Below, piece by piece: positions 40,415 through 54,213 of a stretch of 64,000 nt of DNA; position 1 is the first letter of the stretch; the number at the start of each line of letters is the position of its first letter. The DNA comes from Piscicola geometra (lineage: Eukaryota; Annelida; Clitellata; Hirudinida; Piscicolidae). The translations under genes and the position numbers were made by a program. Below the pieces are notes generated by a model. It had not been told where the DNA came from and searched no databases. It worked only from the letters and a program-made list of their open reading frames with translations. Where the stretch lies: the NCBI GenBank assembly GCA_943735955.1, contig OX030958.1:12220362-12284361 (forward strand), in the 5' to 3' direction.

Positions 40415-42544
40415 GAACGATGAAGACGATGAAGACGGTGAAGACGATGAAGACGATGAAGACGATGAAGACGGTGAAGACGATGAAGACGATAAAGACG
40501 ATGAAGACGATGAAGACGGTGAACACGGTGGAGACGATGAAGACGGTGAAGACGATGAAGACGGTAAAGACGATGAAGACGATGAAGACGGTGAAGACGA
40601 TGAAGACGATGAAGACGATGAAGACGGTGAAGACGGTGAAGACGAACGATGAAGACGATGAAGACGATGAAAACGGTGAAGACGATGAAGACGATGAAGA
40701 CGGTGAAGACGATGAAGACGGTGAAGACGATGAAGACGATGAAGACGGTGAAGACGGTGAAGACGGTGAAGACGATGAAGACGGTGAAAACGATGAAGAC
40801 GGTGAAGACGATGAAGACGATGAAGACGGTGCAGACGATGAAGACGGTGAAGACGATGAAGACGATGAAGACGGTGAAGACGATGAAGACGATGAAGACG
40901 GTGAAGACAATGAAGACGATGAAGACGGTGAAGACGGTGAAGACGATGAAGACGGTGAAGACGATGAAGACGATGAAGACGGTGAAGACGATGAAGACGG
41001 TGAAGACGATGAAAACGATGAAGACGGTGAAGACGATGAAGACGGTGAAGACGATGAAGACGAACGGTGAAGACGATGAAGACGGTGAAGACGATGAAGA
41101 CGATGAAGACGATGAAGACGGTGAAGACGATGAAGACGGTGAAGACGATGAAGACGATGAAGACGGTGAAGACGGTGAAGACGATGAAGACGATGAAGAC
41201 GGTGAAGACGATGAAGACGGTGAAGACGATGAAGACGATGAAGACGGTGAAGACGGTGAAGACGGTGAAGACGATGAAGACGATGAAGACGATGAAGACG
41301 GTGAAGACGATGAAGACGATGAAGACGATGAAGACGGTGAAGACAATGAAGACGGTGAAGACGATGAAGACGATGAAGACGGTGAAGACGATGAAGACGA
41401 TGAAGACGGTGAAGACGATGAAGACGGTGAAGACGATGAAGACGGTGAAGACGATGAAGACGATGAAGACGATGAAGACGGTGAAGACGATGAAGACGAT
41501 GAAGACGATGAAGACGAACGATGAAGACGATGAAGACGGTGAAGACGATGAAGACGATGAAGACGATGAAGACGGTGAAGACGATGAAGACGATAAAGAC
41601 GATGAAGACGATGAAGACGGTGAACACGGTGGAGACGATGAAGACGGTGAAGACGATGAAGACGGTAAAGACGATGAAGACGATGAAGACGGTGAAGACG
41701 ATGAAGACGATGAAGACGATGAAGACGGTGAAGACGGTGAAGACGAACGATGAAGACGATGAAGACGATGAAAACGGTGAAGACGATGAAGACGATGAAG
41801 ACGGTGAAGACGATGAAGACGGTGAAGACGATGAAGACGATGAAGACGGTGAAGACGGTGAAGACGGTGAAGACGATGAAGACGGTGAAAACGATGAAGA
41901 CGGTGAAGACGATGAAGAGGATGAAGACGGTGCAGACGATGAAGACGGTGAAGACGATGAAGACGATGAAGACGGTGAAGACGATGAAGACGATGAAGAC
42001 GGTGAAGACAATGAAGACGATGAAGACGGTGAAGACGGTGAAGACGATGAAGACGGTGAAGACGATGAAGACGATGAAGACGGTGAAGACGATGAAGACG
42101 GTGAAGACGATGAAAACGATGAAGACGGTGAAGACGATGAAGACGGTGAAGACGATGAAGACGAACGGTGAAGACGATGAAGACGGTGAAGACGATGAAG
42201 ACGATGAAGACGATGAAGACGGTGAAGACGATGAAGACGGTGAAGACGATGAAGACGATGAAGACGGTGAAGACGGTGAAGACGATGAAGACGATGAAGA
42301 CGGTGAAGACGATGAAGACGGTGAAGACGATGAAGACGATGAAGACGGTGAAGACGGTGAAGACGGTGAAGACGATGAAGACGATGAAGACGATGAAGAC
42401 GGTGAAGACGATGAAGACGATGAAGACGATGAAGACGGTGAAGACAATGAAGACGGTGAAGACGATGAAGACGATGAAGACGGTGAAGACGATGAAGACG
42501 ATGAAGACGGTGAAGACGATGAAGACGGTGAAGACGGTGAAGAC
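40415..42544 (+). repeat. Satellite family D5b, 1.1-kb HOR, two copies
   Basis: J cores at 40,415, 40,644, 41,062 and 41,516, 41,745, 42,163 give spacings of 229, 418 and 454 bp, then 229, 418 and 382 bp. Copy 1 is 40,415-41,515 (1,101 bp). Copy 2 is 41,516-42,544 (1,029 bp), shorter by eight whole units in its last segment. Markers are GGTGAACACGGTGGAGAC and GGTGCAGAC. Copy 2 has a private GAAGAGGATG variant near 41,918. The J at 41,062 and 42,163 is of the GAACGGT form, linking this family to D5. Confidence 0.85.
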
Positions 42545-43347
42545 GAACGATGAAGACGATGAAGACGATGAAGACGATGAAGACGGTGAAGACGATGAAG
42601 ACGATGAAGACGGTGAAGACGATGAAGACGATGAAGACGATGAAGACGATGAAGACGATGAAGACGATGAAGACGGTGAAGACGGTGAAGACGATGAAGA
42701 CGATGAAGACGGTGAAGACGATGAAGACGATGAAGACGATGAAGACGATGAAGACGATGAAGACGGTGAAGACGATGAAGACGATGAAGACGATGAAGAC
42801 GGTGAAGACGATGAAGACGGTGAAGACGATGAAGACGATGAAGACGGTGAAGACGATGAAGACGATGAAGACGATGAAGACGGTGAAGACGATGAAGACG
42901 GTGAAGACGATGAAGACGGTGAAGACGAACGATGAAGACGGTGAAGACGATGAAGACGGTGAAGACGATGAAGACGGTGAAGACGATGAAGACGGTGAAG
43001 ACGATGAAGACGGACGATGAAGACGGTGAAGACGATGAAGACGGTGAAGACGATGAAGACGGTGAAGACGATGAAAACGATGAAGACGGTGAAGACGGTT
43101 AAGACGATGAAGACGGTGAAGACGGTGAAGACGGTGAAGACGGTGAAGACGAACGATGAAGACGATGAAGACGATGAAGACGATGAAGACGATGAAGACG
43201 ATGAAGACGGTGAAGACGAACGATGAAGACGATGAAGACGGTGAAGACGGTGAAGACGGTGAAGACGATGAAGACGATGAAGACGATGAAGACGATGAAG
43301 ACGGTGAAGACGATGAAGACGGTGAAGACGATGAATACGGTGAAGAC

Positions 43348-44425
43348 GAACGATGAAGACGGTGAAGACGATGAAGACGGTGAAGACGATGAAGACGATG
43401 AAGACGATGAAGACGATGAAGACGGTGAAGACGATGAAGACGATGAAGACGATGAAGACGGTGAAGACGATGAAGACGATGAAGACGGTGAAGACGATGA
43501 AGACGATGAAGACGGTGAAGACGATGAAGACGGTGAAGACGGTGAAGACGGTGAAGACGATGAAGACGATGAAGACGGTGAAGACGATGAAGACGGTGAA
43601 GACGATGAAGACGGTGAAGACGATGAAGACGGTGAAGACGGTGAAGACGATGAAGACGGTGAAGACGATGAAGACGGTGAAGACGATGAAGACGATGAAG
43701 ACGATGAAGACGGTGAAGACGGTGAAGACGATGAAGACGGTGAAGACGGTGAAGACGATGAAGACGATGAAGACGATGAAGACGGTGAAGACGATGAAGA
43801 CGATGAAGACGATGAAGACGATGAAGACGATGAAGACGGTGAAGACGGTGAAGACGAACGATGAAGACGATGAAGACGATGAAAACGGTGAAGACGATGA
43901 AGACGATGAAGACGGTGAAGACGATGAAGACGGTGAAGACGATGAAGACGATGAAGACGGTGAAGACGGTGAAGACGGTGAAGACGATGAAGACGGTGAA
44001 AACGATGAAGACGGTGAAGACGATGAAGACGATGAAGACGGTGCAGACGATGATGACGGTGAAGACGATGAAGACGATGAAGACGGTGAAGACGATGAAG
44101 ACGATGAAGACGATGAAGACGATGAAGACGATGAAGACGATGAAGACGGTGAAGACGATGAAGACGGTGAAGACGATGAAGACGGTGAAGACGAACGATG
44201 AAGACGGTGAAGACGATGAAGACGGTGAAGACGATGAAGACGGTGAAGACGATGAAGACGGTGAAGACGATGAAGACGGACGATGAAGACGGTGAAGACG
44301 ATGAAGACGGTGAAGACGGTGAAGACGGTGAAGACGGTGAAGACGATGAAGACGATGAAGACGATGAAGACGATGAAGACGGTGAAGACGATGAAGACGG
44401 TGAAGACGATGAATACGGTGAAGAC
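43348..44425 (+). repeat. D6 HOR copy 1, 1,078 bp
   Basis: Matches copy 2 in J spacing (508, 337, then a GGAC-type J) and nearly all variants. A private GATGATGAC near 44,051 distinguishes it. Confidence 0.85.
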
Positions 44426-45485
44426 GAACGATGAAGACGGTGAAGACGATGAAGACGGTGAAGACGATGAAGACGATGAAGACGATGAAGACGATGAAGA
44501 CGGTGAAGACGATGAAGACGATGAAGACGATGAAGACGGTGAAGACGATGAAGACGATGAAGACGGTGAAGACGATGAAGACGATGAAGACGGTGAAGAC
44601 GATGAAGACGGTGAAGACGGTGAAGACGGTGAAGACGATGAAGACGATGAAGACGGTGAAGACGATGAAGACGGTGAAGACGATGAAGACGGTGAAGACG
44701 ATGAAGACGGTGAAGACGGTGAAGACGATGAAGACGGTGAAGACGATGAAGACGGTGAAGACGATGAAGACGATGAAGACGATGAAGACGGTGAAGACGG
44801 TGAAGACGATGAAGACGGTGAAGACGGTGAAGACGATGAAGACGATGAAGACGATGAAGACGGTGAAGACGATGAAGACGATGAAGACGATGAAGACGAT
44901 GAAGACGATGAAGACGGTGAAGACGGTGAAGACGAACGATGAAGACGATGAAGACGATGAAAACGGTGAAGACGATGAAGACGATGAAGACGGTGAAGAC
45001 GATGAAGACGGTGAAGACGATGAAGACGATGAAGACGGTGAAGACGGTGAAGACGGTGAAGACGATGAAGACGGTGAAAACGATGAAGACGGTGAAGACG
45101 ATGAAGACGATGAAGACGGTGCAGACGATGAAGACGGTGAAGACGATGAAGACGATGAAGACGGTGAAGACGATGAAGACGATGAAGACGATGAAGACGA
45201 TGAAGACGATGAAGACGATGAAGACGGTGAAGACGATGAAGACGGTGAAGACGATGAAGACGGTGAAGACGAACGATGAAGACGGTGAAGACGATGAAGA
45301 CGGTGAAGACGATGAAGACGGTGAAGACGATGAAGACGGACGATGAAGACGGTGAAGACGATGAAGACGGTGAAGACGATGAAGACGGTGAAGACGATGA
45401 AAACGATGAAGACGGTGAAGACGGTTAAGACGATGAAGACGGTGAAGACGGTGAAGAGGGTGAAGACGGTGAAGACGGTGAAGAC
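44426..45485 (+). repeat. D6 HOR copy 2, 1,060 bp
   Basis: As copy 1 but two units shorter before its GGAC-type J. A third copy begins at 45,701 and diverges within about 300 bp into D7. Confidence 0.8.
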
Positions 45486-45700
45486 GAACGATGAAGACGA
45501 TGAAGACGATGAAGACGATGAAGACGATGAAGACGGTGAAGACGAACGATGAAGACGATGAAGACGGTGAAGACGATGAAGACGGTGAAGACGGTGAAGA
45601 CGGTGAAGACGGTGAAGACGATGAAGACGATGAAGACGATGAAGACGATGAAGACGGTGAAGACGATGAAGACGGTGAAGACGATGAATACGGTGAAGAC

Positions 45701-48700
45701 GAACGATGAAGACGGTGAAGACGATGAAGACGGTGAAGACGATGAAGACGATGAAGACGATGAAGACGATGAAGACGGTGAAGACGATGAAGACGATGAA
45801 GACGATGAAGACGGTGAAGACGATGAAGACGATGAAGACGGTGAAGACGATGAAGACGATGAAGACGGTGAAGACGATGAAGACGGTGAAGACGGTGAAG
45901 ACGGTGAAGACGATGAAGACGGTGAAGACGATGAAGACGGTGAAGACGATGAAGACGGTGAAGACGGTGAAGACGATGAAGACGGTGAAGACGATGAAGA
46001 CGGTGAAGACGGTGAAGACGATGAAGACGATGAAGACGATGAAGACGATGAAGACGGTGAAGATGATGGAGACGATGAAGACGATGAAGACGATGAAGAC
46101 GGTGAAGACGATGAAGACGGTGAAGACGGTGAAGACGATGAAGACGATGAAGACGGTGAAGACGATGGAGACGATGAAGAGGGTAAAGACGATGAAGACG
46201 GTGAAGACGATGAAGACGGTGAAGACGATGAAGACGATGAAGACGATGAAGACGGTGAAGACGATGAAGACGATAAAGACGATGAAGACGGTGAAGACGG
46301 TGAAGACGATGAAGACGATGAAAACGATGAAGACGATGAAGACGATGAAGACGGTGAAGACGATGAAGACGGTGAAGACGATAAAAACGGTGAAGACGGT
46401 GAAGACGGTGAAGACGATGAAGACGATGAAGACGGTGAAGACGATGAAGACGATGAAGACGATGAAGACGGTGAAGACGATGAAGACGGTGAAGACGATG
46501 AAGACGGTGAAGACGATGAAGACGGTGAAGACGATGAAGACGATGAAGACGATGAAGACGGTGAAGACGATGAAGACGATGAAGACGATGAAGACGGTGA
46601 AGACGATGAAGACGATGAAGAGGATGAAGACGATGAAGACGGTGAAGACGGTGAAGACAGTGAAGACGATGAAGACGATGAAGACGATGAAGACGGTGAA
46701 GACGATGAAGACGGTGAAGACGGTGAAGACGATGAAGACGGTGAAGACGATGAAGACGATGAAGACGGTGAAGACGATGAAGACGATGAAAACGGTGAAG
46801 ACGATGAAGACGATGAAGACGATGAAGACGATGAAGACGGTGAAGACGATGAAGACGATGAAGACGGTGAAGACGATGAAGACGGTGAAGATGATGAAGA
46901 CGATGAAGACGGTGAAGACGATGAAGACGGTGAAGACGATGAAGACGGTGAAGACGATGAAGACGGTGAAGACGATGAAGACGATGAAGACGGTGAAGAC
47001 GATGAAGACGATGAAGACGGTGAAGACGATGAAGACGGTGAAGACGATGAAGACGGTGAAGACGATGAAGACGATGAAAACGGTGAAGACGATGAAGACG
47101 ATGAAGACGGTGAAGACGATGAAGACGGTGAAGACGGTGAAGACGATGAAGACGATGAAGACGATGAAGACGATGAAGACGATGAAGACGGTTAAGACGG
47201 TGAAGACGGTGAAGACGATGAAGACGATGAAGACGGTGAAGACGATGAAGACGGTGAAGACGATGAAAACGGTGAAGACGATGAAGACGGTGAAGACGAT
47301 GAAGACGGTGAAGACGATGAAGACGGTGAAGACGGTGAAGACGATGAAGACGATGAAGACGGTGAAGACGATGAAGACGATGAAGACGATGAAGACGATG
47401 AAGACGATGAAGACGGTGAAGACGATGAAGACGATGAAGACGGTGAAGACGATGGAGACGATGAAGACGGTGAAGACGATGAAGACGGTGAAGACGATGA
47501 AGACGGTGAAGACGGTGAAGACGGTGAAGACGATGAAGACGGTGAAGACGGTGAAGACGGTGAAGACGATGAAGACGATGAAGACGATGAAGACGGTGAA
47601 GACGATGAAGACGGTGAAGACGGTGAAGACGATGAAGACGGTGAAGACGATGAAGACGATGAAGACGATGAAGACGGTGAAGACGATGAAGACGGAGAAG
47701 ACGATGAAGACGGTGAAGACGGTGAAGACGATGAAGACGATGAAGACGATGAAGACGATGAAGACGGTGAAGACGATGAAGACGATAAAGACGATGAAGA
47801 CGGTGAAGACGGTGAAGACGATGAAGACGATGAAGACGATGAAGACGATGAAGACGATGAAGACGGTGAAGACGATGAAGACGGTGAAGACGATAAAAAC
47901 GGTGAAGACGGTGAAGACGGTGAAGACGATGAAGACGATGAAGACGGTGAAGACGATGAAGACGATGAAGACGATGAAGACGGTGAAGACGATGAAGACG
48001 GTGAAGACGATGAAGACGGTGAAGACGATGAAGACGGTGAAGACGATGAAGACGATGAAGACGATGAAGACGGTGAAGACGATGAAGACGATGAAGACGA
48101 TGAAGACGGTGAAGACGATGAAGACGATGAAGAGGATGAAGACGATGAAGACGGTGAAGACGGTGAAGACGGTGAAGACGATGAAGACGATGAAGACGAT
48201 GAAGACGGTGAAGACGATGAAGACGGTGAAGACGGTGAAGACGATGAAGACGGTGAAGACGATGAAGACGATGAAGACGGTGAAGACGATGAAGACGATG
48301 AAAACGGTGAAGACGATGAAGACGATGAAGACGATGAAGACGATGAAGACGGTGAAGACGATGAAGACGATGAAGACGGTGAAGACGATGAAGACGGTGA
48401 AGATGATGAAGACGATGAAGACGGTGAAGACGATGAAGACGGTGAAGACGATGAAGACGGTGAAGACGATGAAGACGGTGAAGACGATGAAGACGATGAA
48501 GACGGTGAAGACGATGAAGACGATGAAGACGGTGAAGACGATGAAGACGGTGAAGACGATGAAGACGGTGAAGACGATGAAGACGATGAAAACGGTGAAG
48601 ACGATGAAGACGATGAAGACGGTGAAGACGATGAAGACGGTGAAGACGGTGAAGACGATGAAGACGATGAAGACGATGAAGACGATGAAGACGATGAAGA

Positions 48701-51399
48701 CGATGAAGACGGTTAAGACGGTGAAGACGGTGAAGACGATGAAGACGATGAAGACGGTGAAGACGATGAAGACGGTGAAGACGATGAAAACGGTGAAGAC
48801 GATGAAGACGGTGAAGAAGATGAAGACGGTGAAGACGATGAAGACGGTGAAGACGGTGAAGACGATGAAGACGATGAAGACGGTGAAGACGATGAAGACG
48901 ATGAAGACGATGAAGACGATGAAGACGATGAAGACGGTGAAGACGATGAAGACGATGAAGACGGTGAAGACGATGGAAACGATGAAGACGGTGAAGACGA
49001 TGAAGACGGTGAAGACGATGAAGACGGTGAAGACGGTGAAGACGGTGAAGACGATGAAGACGGTGAAGACGGTGAAGACGGTGAAGACGATGAAGACGAT
49101 GAAGACGATGAAGACGGTGAAGACGATGAAGACGGTGAAGACGGTGAAGACGATGAAGACGGTGAAGACGATGAAGACGATGAAGACGATGAAGACGGTG
49201 AAGACGATGAAGACGGAGAAGACGATGAAGACGGTGAAGACGGTGAAGACTATGAAGACGGTGAAGACGATGAAGACGATGAAGACGGTGAAGACGATGA
49301 AGACGGTGAAGACGATGAAGACGATGAAGACGGTGAAGACGGTGAAGACGATGCAGACGGTGAAGACGATGAAGACGAACGGTGAAGACGATGAAGACGG
49401 TGAAGACGATGAAGACGATGAAGACGATGAAGACGATGAAGACGGTGAAGACGATGAAGACGGTGAAGACGATGAAGACGATGAAGACGGTGAAGACGGT
49501 GAAGATGATGAAGACGATGAAGACGGTGAAGACGATGAAGACGGTGAAGACGAAGAAGACGATGAAGACGGTGAAGACGGTGAAGACGGTGAAGACGATG
49601 AAGACGATGAAGACGATGAAGACGGTGAAGACGATGAAGACGATGAAGACGATGAAGACGGTGAAGACAATGAAGACGGTGAAGACGATGAAGACGATGA
49701 AGACGGTGAAGACGATGAAGACGGTGAAGACGGTGAAGACGAAGAAGACGATGAAGACGGTGAAGACGGTGAAGACGGTGAAGACGATGAAGACGATGAA
49801 GACGATGAAGACGGTGAAGACGATGAAGACGATGAAGACGATGAAGACGGTGAAGACAATGAAGACGGTGAAGACGATGAAGACGATGAAGACGGTGAAG
49901 ACGATGAAGACGGTGAAGACGGTGAAGACGAACAATGAAGACGATGAAGACGATGAAGACGATGAAGACGGTGAAGACGATGAAGACGATGAAGACGGTG
50001 AAGACGATGGAAACGATGAAGACGGTGAAGACGATGAAGACGGTGAAGACGATGAAGACGGTGAAGACGGTGAAGACGGTGAAGACGATGAAGACGGTGA
50101 AGACGGTGAAGACGGTGAAGACGATGAAGACGATGAAGACGATGAAGACGGTGAAGACGATGAAGACGGTGAAGACGGTGAAGACGATGAAGACGGTGAA
50201 GACGATGAAGACGATGAAGACGATGAAGACGGTGAAGACGATGAAGACGGAGAAGACGATGAAGACGGTGAAGACGGTGAAGACTATGAAGACGGTGAAG
50301 ACGATGAAGACGATGAAGACGGTGAAGACGATGAAGACGGTGAAGACGATGAAGACGATGAAGACGGTGAAGACGGTGAAGACGATGCAGACGGTGAAGA
50401 CGATGAAGACGAACGGTGAAGACGATGAAGACGGTGAAGACGATGAAGACGATGAAGACGATGAAGACGATGAAGACGGTGAAGACGATGAAGACGGTGA
50501 AGACGATGAAGACGATGAAGACGGTGAAGACGGTGAAGATGATGAAGACGATGAAGACGGTGAAGACGATGAAGACGGTGAAGACGAAGAAGACGATGAA
50601 GACGGTGAAGACGGTGAAGACGGTGAAGACGATGAAGACGATGAAGACGATGAAGACGGTGAAGACGATGAAGACGATGAAGACGATGAAGACGGTGAAG
50701 ACAATGAAGACGGTGAAGACGATGAAGACGATGAAGACGGTGAAGACGATGAAGACGGTGAAGACGGTGAAGACGAACAATGAAGACGATGAAGACGATG
50801 AAGACGATGAAGACGGTGAAGACGATGAAGACGATGAAGACGGTGAAGACGATGAAGACGATGAAGACGATGAAGACGATGAAGACGATGAAGACGATGA
50901 AGACGATGAAGACGATGAAGACGATGAAGACGGTGAAGACGGTGAAGACGATGAAGACGATGAAGACGGTGAAGACGATGAAGACGATGAAGACGATGAA
51001 GACGATGAAGACGATGAAGACGGTGAAGACGATGAAGACGATCAAGACGATCAAGACGGTGAAGACGATGAAGACGGTGAAGACGATGAAGACGATGAAG
51101 ACGGTGAAGACGATGAAGACGATGAAGACGATGAAGAAGGTGAAGACGATGAAGACGATGAAGACGGTGAAGACGATGGAGACGATGAAGACGGTGAGGA
51201 CGATGAAGACGGTGAAGACGATGAAGACGGTGAAGACGGTGAAGACGATGAAGACGGTGAAGACGGTGAAGACGGTGAAGACGATGAAGACGATGAAGAC
51301 GATGAAAACGCTGAAGACGATGAAGACGGTGAAGACGGTGAAGACGATGAAGACGGTGAAGACGATGAAGACGATGAAGACGATGGAGACGATGAAGAC
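45701..51399 (+). repeat. Satellite family D7, 1.5-kb HOR, mostly free of J
   Basis: There is no J between 45,701 and 49,377. Two GGTTAAGAC variants (TTA 47,192-47,194 and 48,713-48,715) lie 1,521 bp (169 units) apart in matching context. A D4-like stretch with GAAGAGGGTAAAG near 46,179 lies at about 46.0-46.7 kb. From 48.7 kb the marker order resembles the start of D5 (GGTTAAG, then a GAACGGT-type J at 49,377 and 50,411, each followed by another J). In D7 that second J is GAACAAT (49,930; 50,775). Confidence 0.8.
49552..49929 (+). repeat. 189-bp tandem duplication (21 units) in D7
   Basis: The variant GAAGAAGACGATG starts at 49,552 and 49,741, 189 bp apart, with matching order between. The homologous interval after 50,411 has one copy. 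This accounts exactly for the 553 versus 364 bp J spacing. Confidence 0.85.
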
Positions 51400-51792
51400 G
51401 AACGATGAAGACGATGAAAACGGTGAAGACGATGAAGACGGTGAAGACGATGAAGACGATGAAGACGAACGATGAAGACGGTAAAGACGGTGAAGACGGT
51501 GAAGACGGTGAAGACGGTGGAGACGGTGAAGACGGTGAAGACGGTGAAGACAATGAAGACGGTGAAGACGGTGAAGACGAACGATAAAGACGATGAAGAC
51601 GGTGAAGACGATGAAGACGGTGAAGACGAACGATGAAGACGGTGAAGACGGTGAAGACGGTGAAGACGATGAAGACGATGAAGACGATGAAGACGAACGA
51701 TGAAGACGATGAAGACGAACGATGAAGACGATGAAGACGGTGAAGACGGTGAAGACGATGAAGACGATGAAGACGATGAAGACGGTGAAGAC

Positions 51793-52418
51793 GAACGATG
51801 AAGACGGTGAAGACGATGAAGACGGTAAAGACGATGAAGACGGTGAAGACGATGAAGACTGTGAAGACGGTGAAGACGAACGATGAAGATGATGAAGACG
51901 GTGAAGACGATGAAGACGATGAAGACGATGAAGACGGTGAAGACGGTGAAGACGATGAAGACTGTGAAGACGGTGAAGACGAACGATGAAGACGATGAAG
52001 ACGATGAAGACGGTGAAGACGATGAAGACGATGAAGACGAACGATGAAGACGATGAAAACGGTGAAGACGATGAAGACGATGAAGACGATGAAGACGGTG
52101 AAGACGAACGATGAAGACGGTGAAGACGATGAAGACGGTAAAGACGATGAAGACGGTGAAGACGATGAAGACTGTGAAGACGGTGAAGACGAACGATGAA
52201 GATGATGAAGACGGTGAAGACGATGAAGACGATGAAGACGATGAAGACGGTGAAGACGGTGAAGACGATGAAGACTGTGAAGACGGTGAAGACGAACGAT
52301 GAAGACGATGAAGACGATGAAGACGGTGAAGACGATGAAGACGATGAAGACGAACGATGAAGACGATGAAAACGGTGAAGACGATGAAGACGGTGAAGAC
52401 GATGAAGACGATGAAGAC
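51793..52418 (+). repeat. 313-bp tandem duplication in D8
   Basis: J cores at 51,793, 51,878, 51,981 and 52,039 repeat at 52,106, 52,191, 52,294 and 52,352, all 313 bp later. The related region at 56,244-56,556 has only one copy, so the duplication is private to this block. Confidence 0.85.
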
Positions 52419-54213
52419 GAACGATGAAGACGGTGAAGACGGTGAAGACGGTGAAGACGGTGAAGACGGTGAAGACAATGAAGACGGTGAAGACGGTGAA
52501 GACGAACGATGAAGACGATGAAGACGGTGAAGACGATGAAGACGGTGAAGACGAATGATGAAGACGGTGAAGACGGTGAAGACGGTGAAGACGGTGAAGA
52601 CGATGAAGACGATGAAGACGATGAAGACGAACGATGAAGACGATGAAGACGAACGATGAAGACGGTGAAGACGGTGAAGACGGTGAAGACGATGAAGACG
52701 ATGAAGACGGTGAAGACGAACGATGAAGACGGTGAAGACGATGAAGACGGTAAAGACGATGAAGACGGTGAAGACGATGAAGACTGTGAAGACGGTGAAG
52801 ACGAACGATGAAGACGATGAAGACGATGAAGACGATGGAGACGGTGAAGACGGTGAAGACGGTGAAGACGGTGAAGACGATGAAGACGGTGAAGACGATG
52901 AAGACGATGAAGACGGTGAAGACGATGGAGACGATGAAGACGAACGATGAAGACGATGAAAACGGTGAAGACGATGAAGACGGTGAAGACGATGATGACG
53001 ATGAAGACGAACGATGAAAACGGTGAAGACGGTGAAGACGGTGAAGACGGTTAAGACGGTGAAGACGGTGAAGACGGTGAAGACAATGAAGACGGTGAAG
53101 ACGGTGAAGACGGTGAAGACGGTTAAGACGGTGAAGACGGTGAAGACAATGAAGACGGTGAAGACGGTGAAGACGAACGATGAAGACGATGAAGACGGTG
53201 AAGACGATGAAGACGGTGAAGACGAACGATGAAGACGGTGAAGACGGTGAAGACGGTGAAGACGGTGAAGACGATGAAGACGATGAAGACGATGAAGACG
53301 AACGATGAAGACGATGAAGACGAACGATGAAGACGATGAAGACGGTGAAGACGGTGAAGACGGTGAAGACGATGAAGACGATGAAGACGGTGAAGACGAT
53401 GAAGACGGTGAAGACGATGAAGACGGTGAAGACGGTGAAGACGGTGAAGACGATGAAGACGATGAAGACGGTGAAGACGATGAAGACGATGAAGACGATG
53501 AAGACGGTGAAGACGATGAAGACGGTGAAGACGATGAAGACGGTGAAGACGATGAAGACGGTGAAGACGATGAAGACGGTGAAGACGATGAAGACGGTGA
53601 AGACGATGAAGACGGTAAAGACGATGAAGACGGTGAAGACGATGAAGACTGTGAAGACGGTGAAGACGAACGATGAAGACGATGAAGACGGTGAAGACGA
53701 TGAAGACGGTGAAGACGATGAAGACGGTGAAGACGATGAAGACGGTGAAGACGATGAAGACGGTGAAGACGATGAAGACGATGAAGACGAACGATGAAGA
53801 CGGTGAAGACGGTGAAGACGGTGAAGACGATGAAGACGATGAAGACGGTGAAGACGATGAAGACGGTGAAGACGAACGATGAAGACGATGAAGACGGTGA
53901 AGACGATGAAGACGATGAAAACGGTGAAGACGATGAAGACGGTGAAGACGATGAAGACGATGAAGACGAACAATGAAGACGGTGAAGACGGTGAAGACGG
54001 TGAAGACGGTGAAGACGATGAAGACGATGAAGACGGTGAAGACGATGAAGACGGTGAAGACGAACGATAAGGACGATGAAGACGGTGAAGACGATGAAGA
54101 CGATGAAAACGGTGAAGACGATGAAGACGGTGAAGACGATGAAGACGGTGAAGACGGTGAAGACGAACGATGAAGACGATGAAGACGGGGAAGACGGCGA
54201 AGATGATGAAGAC

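Larger units (their letters stand above)
42545..45700 (+). repeat. Satellite family D6, 1,078-bp HOR
   Basis: J cores at 43,348, 43,856 and 44,193 recur at 44,426, 44,934 and 45,271, each 1,078 bp later. Three J sites have the variant core GGAC (43,012-43,015; 44,278-44,281; 45,338-45,341), a form I see only in this family. GATGAATACGGTG precedes J at 43,348, 44,426 and 45,701. Variants GGTGCAGAC and GATGAAAACGGTG are shared with D5b. The interval between GGAC and the GAATAC-preceded J is shortened in the middle copy. Confidence 0.85.

Noticed and set aside
4578..50780. Minus-strand open frame of about 15,400 codons, and others of about 10,300, 4,000 and 2,500 codons
   Set aside because: The repeat's reverse complement cannot contain a stop in any frame, so openness carries no evidence of coding. 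The translation is three-residue periodic and switches period at each J without any non-repeat domain, and the ends coincide with chance TTA, TCA or CTA mutations.
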